From Streptomyces sp. SDr-06 (GTDB lineage: Bacteria > Actinomycetota > Actinomycetes > Streptomycetales > Streptomycetaceae): DNA of 64,000 nt. This document shows, in pieces, positions 62,050 through 64,000 of the stretch. A model generated the notes under the pieces. The model had not been told where the DNA came from and searched no databases. It saw only the letters and a list, made by a program, of their open reading frames with translations. Made by a program: the position numbers and the translations under genes. Location of the stretch: contig NZ_QOLA01000003.1 in the NCBI RefSeq assembly GCF_003324565.1, positions 62,001-126,000 on the forward strand, read 5' to 3'. Each line of letters begins with the position of its first letter. The first letter of the stretch is position 1.

Positions 62050-62232
62050 GTGATCGTTCCCCGTGCGAGCCGCCGCCGTCTCCACACCCGACGCCTCCTG
62101 CTCGGCACCGAACCGCTGTGGGCCGCGGCCGCCGGCATCGCGCTCGGCGGCGAACGCCTGGGCGCGCCCGGCCTGTTGGGGGCACTCCTTGTCCTCGCGG
62201 GCACCGGCTGGGGGCGCCGGGCCGCGGCCTGA
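62050..62232 (+). pseudogene. remnant of an EamA/DMT-family transporter (C-terminal end)
   Basis: The 60 codons LLLGTEPLWAAAAGIALGGERLGAPGLLGALLVLAG are the typical last two helices of a drug/metabolite transporter of ten segments. Nothing before it codes for the first eight helices; the upstream region belongs to the reductase gene. It is a decayed remnant, with a GTG at 62050 that opens the frame. Its stop abuts the next gene on the opposite strand. Confidence 0.7.
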
Positions 62233-62439
62233 CTACCGCCTCGGGGCCCGCTCGGACGCGATCAGCACCGCCACGCCCGCGGCCGCGAGCACGATGCTCG
62301 CGAAGACCTCGTGGCCGGCCAGGGCGTCGGGGCGGTGCACCAGCGTCCACAGGCCGAACCAGCCCGTCCACTCGTGCAGCAGTCCGCCGACGCCCTGCAC
62401 CAGCAGCAGGCCCCCGGTGACCTCCAGGAATCTCCTCAT
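62233..62439 (-). CDS. small two-helix membrane protein
   Basis: A 68-residue protein with two membrane segments (FLEVTGGLLLVQGVGGLLHEWTGWFGLW and VFASIVLAAAGVAVLIA), from ATG 62439. The frame is open further upstream, but the conserved-looking part starts here. It may be a short conserved Streptomyces protein. The function is unknown. It ends right against the remnant of the transporter gene. Confidence 0.65.
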   Translation of the reverse strand: MRRFLEVTGGLLLVQGVGGLLHEWTGWFGLWTLVHRPDALAGHEVFASIVLAAAGVAVLIASERAPRR

Positions 62440-62585
62440 GCCCCGAGCCTGCCCGCGCCGGACAGGCCTCCGCGTCGGCCGGAGGGACACCGCCGCCGCA
62501 TCGAAAGTCTCGGGCCGCGCGACTTTGGTAGCGTCCCGCGCCCACACCGCGCCGCCGGGCCCCTCGGCTGCGTAACTTTGTCGAC

Positions 62586-63809
62586 ATGACACGTGCCGGA
62601 CCCGAGTTCCGCTGGCTGCTGCCCTCGGCGGTGGCCGACCCCGAGCTGCCCGGTGACCGGGCCCGGCCCCGGCGCACCGTACGCGACTGGGTCGTCGACA
62701 TCTGCGCCTTCCTCTGCGCCGGGCTGATCGCCCTGCTCACGGCCGACACCCTCGACAAGACGCCGGGCTACTCCGACACCGTCCTGTTCCTCGACCAGCT
62801 GGTGGGCGCCGCGGCCTGCTGCGCGGTGTGGCTCAGGCGGCGCCGGCCGGTGGGGCTCGCCGCGGTGCTCGTCGTGGTGTCGACGGTGGCGCCGGTCGCC
62901 TCGGGCGGGCTCCTGGTCGCCCTGTTCAGCCTCGCCGTGCACCGGCCGTTCAAGCCCGCCGTGCTCGCGGTGGGCAGCGCCGCCGCGGCGAGCACGGTCC
63001 TCCAGCCGGTCCTGCGCCCCGACCCGACCACCAGCCTGCTCACCAACGCGGTCGTCGGCATCGTCCTGGTCCTGCTGGTCACCGGCTGGGGCATGCTCGT
63101 ACGCTCCCGGCGCCAGCTCGTCCTGGCGCTGCGCGAACGGGCTGCGCGCGCCGAGACCGAGGCGGCGCTGCGGGCCGAGAACGCGCAGCGGCTCGCCCGC
63201 GAAGCCATCGCCCGCGAGATGCACGACGTGCTCGCCCACCGGCTCACCCTGCTCTCGGTGCACGCGGGCGCCCTCGAATTCCGGCCCGACGCGCCGCCCG
63301 CCGAGGTCGCCCGGGCCGCCGGGGTCATCCGGGACAGCGCCCACGAGGCGCTCCAGGACCTGCGGCAGATCATCGGGGTGCTGCGCAGTCCCGGCGAGGG
63401 CGCCGAGGACCGGCCCCAGCCGACGCTCGCCACCCTGGACGCGCTCGTCGCCGAATCCCGCGAGGCCGGGATGAAGGTCGCCCTGGACAGCCGGATCCCG
63501 GACCCGGCCGGTGTTCCGGTCGCCACCGGGCGCAACGCCTACCGCATCGCCCAGGAGGCGCTGACCAACGCCCGCAAGCACGCGCCCGGCGCCGAGGTCA
63601 CCGTCACCGTGTCGGGCCGGCCGGGGGAGGGGCTCACCGTCGAGGTCCGCAACCCCGCGCCGCCGGGCCCGGTGCCGGAGGTGCCCGGCTCGGGCCAGGG
63701 CCTCATCGGGCTCACCGAACGCGCCACCCTGGCGGGCGGCCGGCTCGACCACGCAAGCGGGCCGGACGGCTCGTTCACGGTCGAGGCCTGGCTACCGTGG
63801 CCGTCATGA
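62586..63809 (+). CDS. sensor histidine kinase (HisKA_3 type)
   Basis: A 407-residue membrane kinase. After a short cytoplasmic start come about five membrane segments (from DICAFLCAGLIALLTADT), a coiled part, the phosphorylated histidine in EMHDVLAHRLTLLSVHAGALEF and an ATP-binding domain with EALTNARKHAPGAEVTV and GQGLIGLTERA. Nar/DesK-type. It overlaps its response regulator gene by ATGA. The signal is not readable. Confidence 0.95.
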   Translation: MTRAGPEFRWLLPSAVADPELPGDRARPRRTVRDWVVDICAFLCAGLIALLTADTLDKTPGYSDTVLFLDQLVGAAACCAVWLRRRRPVGLAAVLVVVSTVAPVASGGLLVALFSLAVHRPFKPAVLAVGSAAAASTVLQPVLRPDPTTSLLTNAVVGIVLVLLVTGWGMLVRSRRQLVLALRERAARAETEAALRAENAQRLAREAIAREMHDVLAHRLTLLSVHAGALEFRPDAPPAEVARAAGVIRDSAHEALQDLRQIIGVLRSPGEGAEDRPQPTLATLDALVAESREAGMKVALDSRIPDPAGVPVATGRNAYRIAQEALTNARKHAPGAEVTVTVSGRPGEGLTVEVRNPAPPGPVPEVPGSGQGLIGLTERATLAGGRLDHASGPDGSFTVEAWLPWPS

Positions 63810-64000
63810 CCATCCGCCTGCTCATCGTCGACGACGACCCGCTGGTCCGCGCCGGACTCACCTTCATGCTCGGCGGCGCCGAGGACATCGAGATCGTCGG
63901 CGAGGTCGCCGACGGCTCCGGCGTCGACCGGCTGGCCGGGGAACTGCGCCCGGACGTCGTGCTCATGGACATCCGCATGCCCCGCGTCGACGGCCTGACC
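63806..64000 (+). CDS. response regulator receiver (runs off the right edge)
   Basis: The first 65 residues of a response regulator: TIRLLIVDDDPLVRAGLTFML with the acid pocket, then PDVVLMDIRMPRVDGLT with the phosphorylated aspartate. ATG 63806 overlaps the kinase stop. The output domain, probably LuxR type given the kinase, lies beyond the window. It is an operon with the kinase. Confidence 0.93.
   Translation, partial: MTIRLLIVDDDPLVRAGLTFMLGGAEDIEIVGEVADGSGVDRLAGELRPDVVLMDIRMPRVDGLT

Overview
The window is a piece of a Streptomyces chromosome. The evidence is high-GC genes with strong G/C third-position bias from about 12.2 kb onward, many GTG starts, ATGA/GTGA-coupled genes, and typical families (XRE/DUF5753 with DUF397, DUF6879, DUF5955, CsnR-type chitosanase, allantoin/glyoxylate genes). 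Positions 1 to about 12.2 kb are visibly lower in GC. They carry phage-type replication genes (primase/SF3 helicase, family A DNA polymerase, two HNH proteins, a sigma-like protein) and many tiny coupled ORFs. This is the right-hand part of an integrated temperate phage or related element whose left end lies outside the window.

The element ends inside an acyl-CoA synthetase gene. Only the 3' half of that gene remains (12220-13122), and the junction sits at the codons for F-G-M-V-M-G-N, which is where phage R4 is known to integrate. The last 2.6 kb of the element (9.6-12.1 kb) is a cargo-like block: XRE/DUF397, zinc-ribbon proteins and a DUF4429 protein. A 22-bp hairpin motif with a GAAA loop recurs between the phage genes.

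From 14 to 59 kb the chromosome holds most of an aerobic purine and glyoxylate salvage route, interrupted by unrelated genes. Two NCS2 permeases and 8-oxoguanine deaminase bring in and deaminate purines. Uricase, HIU hydrolase and OHCU decarboxylase make allantoin, with a catalase nearby for peroxide. Allantoinase and allantoicase release ureidoglycolate. Glyoxylate carboligase, hydroxypyruvate isomerase and tartronate semialdehyde reductase, plus malate synthase, use the glyoxylate. An IclR regulator of the AllR type is divergent from allantoinase.

Two sets of palindromes tie these scattered transcription units together. Paired TTCC-N7-GGAA-like boxes, 21 bp apart, lie at gcl, hyi, aceB and allB. 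A second palindrome, TCAACA-N3-TGTTGA, overlaps the -35 region of katA, uraD and aceB and also lies at allB. The first fits AllR; the second has no assigned regulator.

Other neighbourhoods are: an ArsR-SRPBCC fusion, a lipase-like hydrolase and an HAD phosphatase (16-19 kb); an XRE/DUF6879 module (20.5-23 kb); an orphan PTS EIIC with a TIM-barrel-like protein and a bare DeoR helix-turn-helix (34.6-37 kb); a GH46 chitosanase with its operator (37.7-38.6 kb); a flavin monooxygenase, M20 peptidase and YfcC-type transporter (40.5-44.9 kb); a MocR regulator and stress protein (48-50.2 kb); two LuxR-type two-component systems (50.3-52.1 and 62.6-64 kb); an FtsX-type ABC exporter; and a secreted phosphodiesterase-like enzyme. 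No rRNA, tRNA or CRISPR array was recognised.
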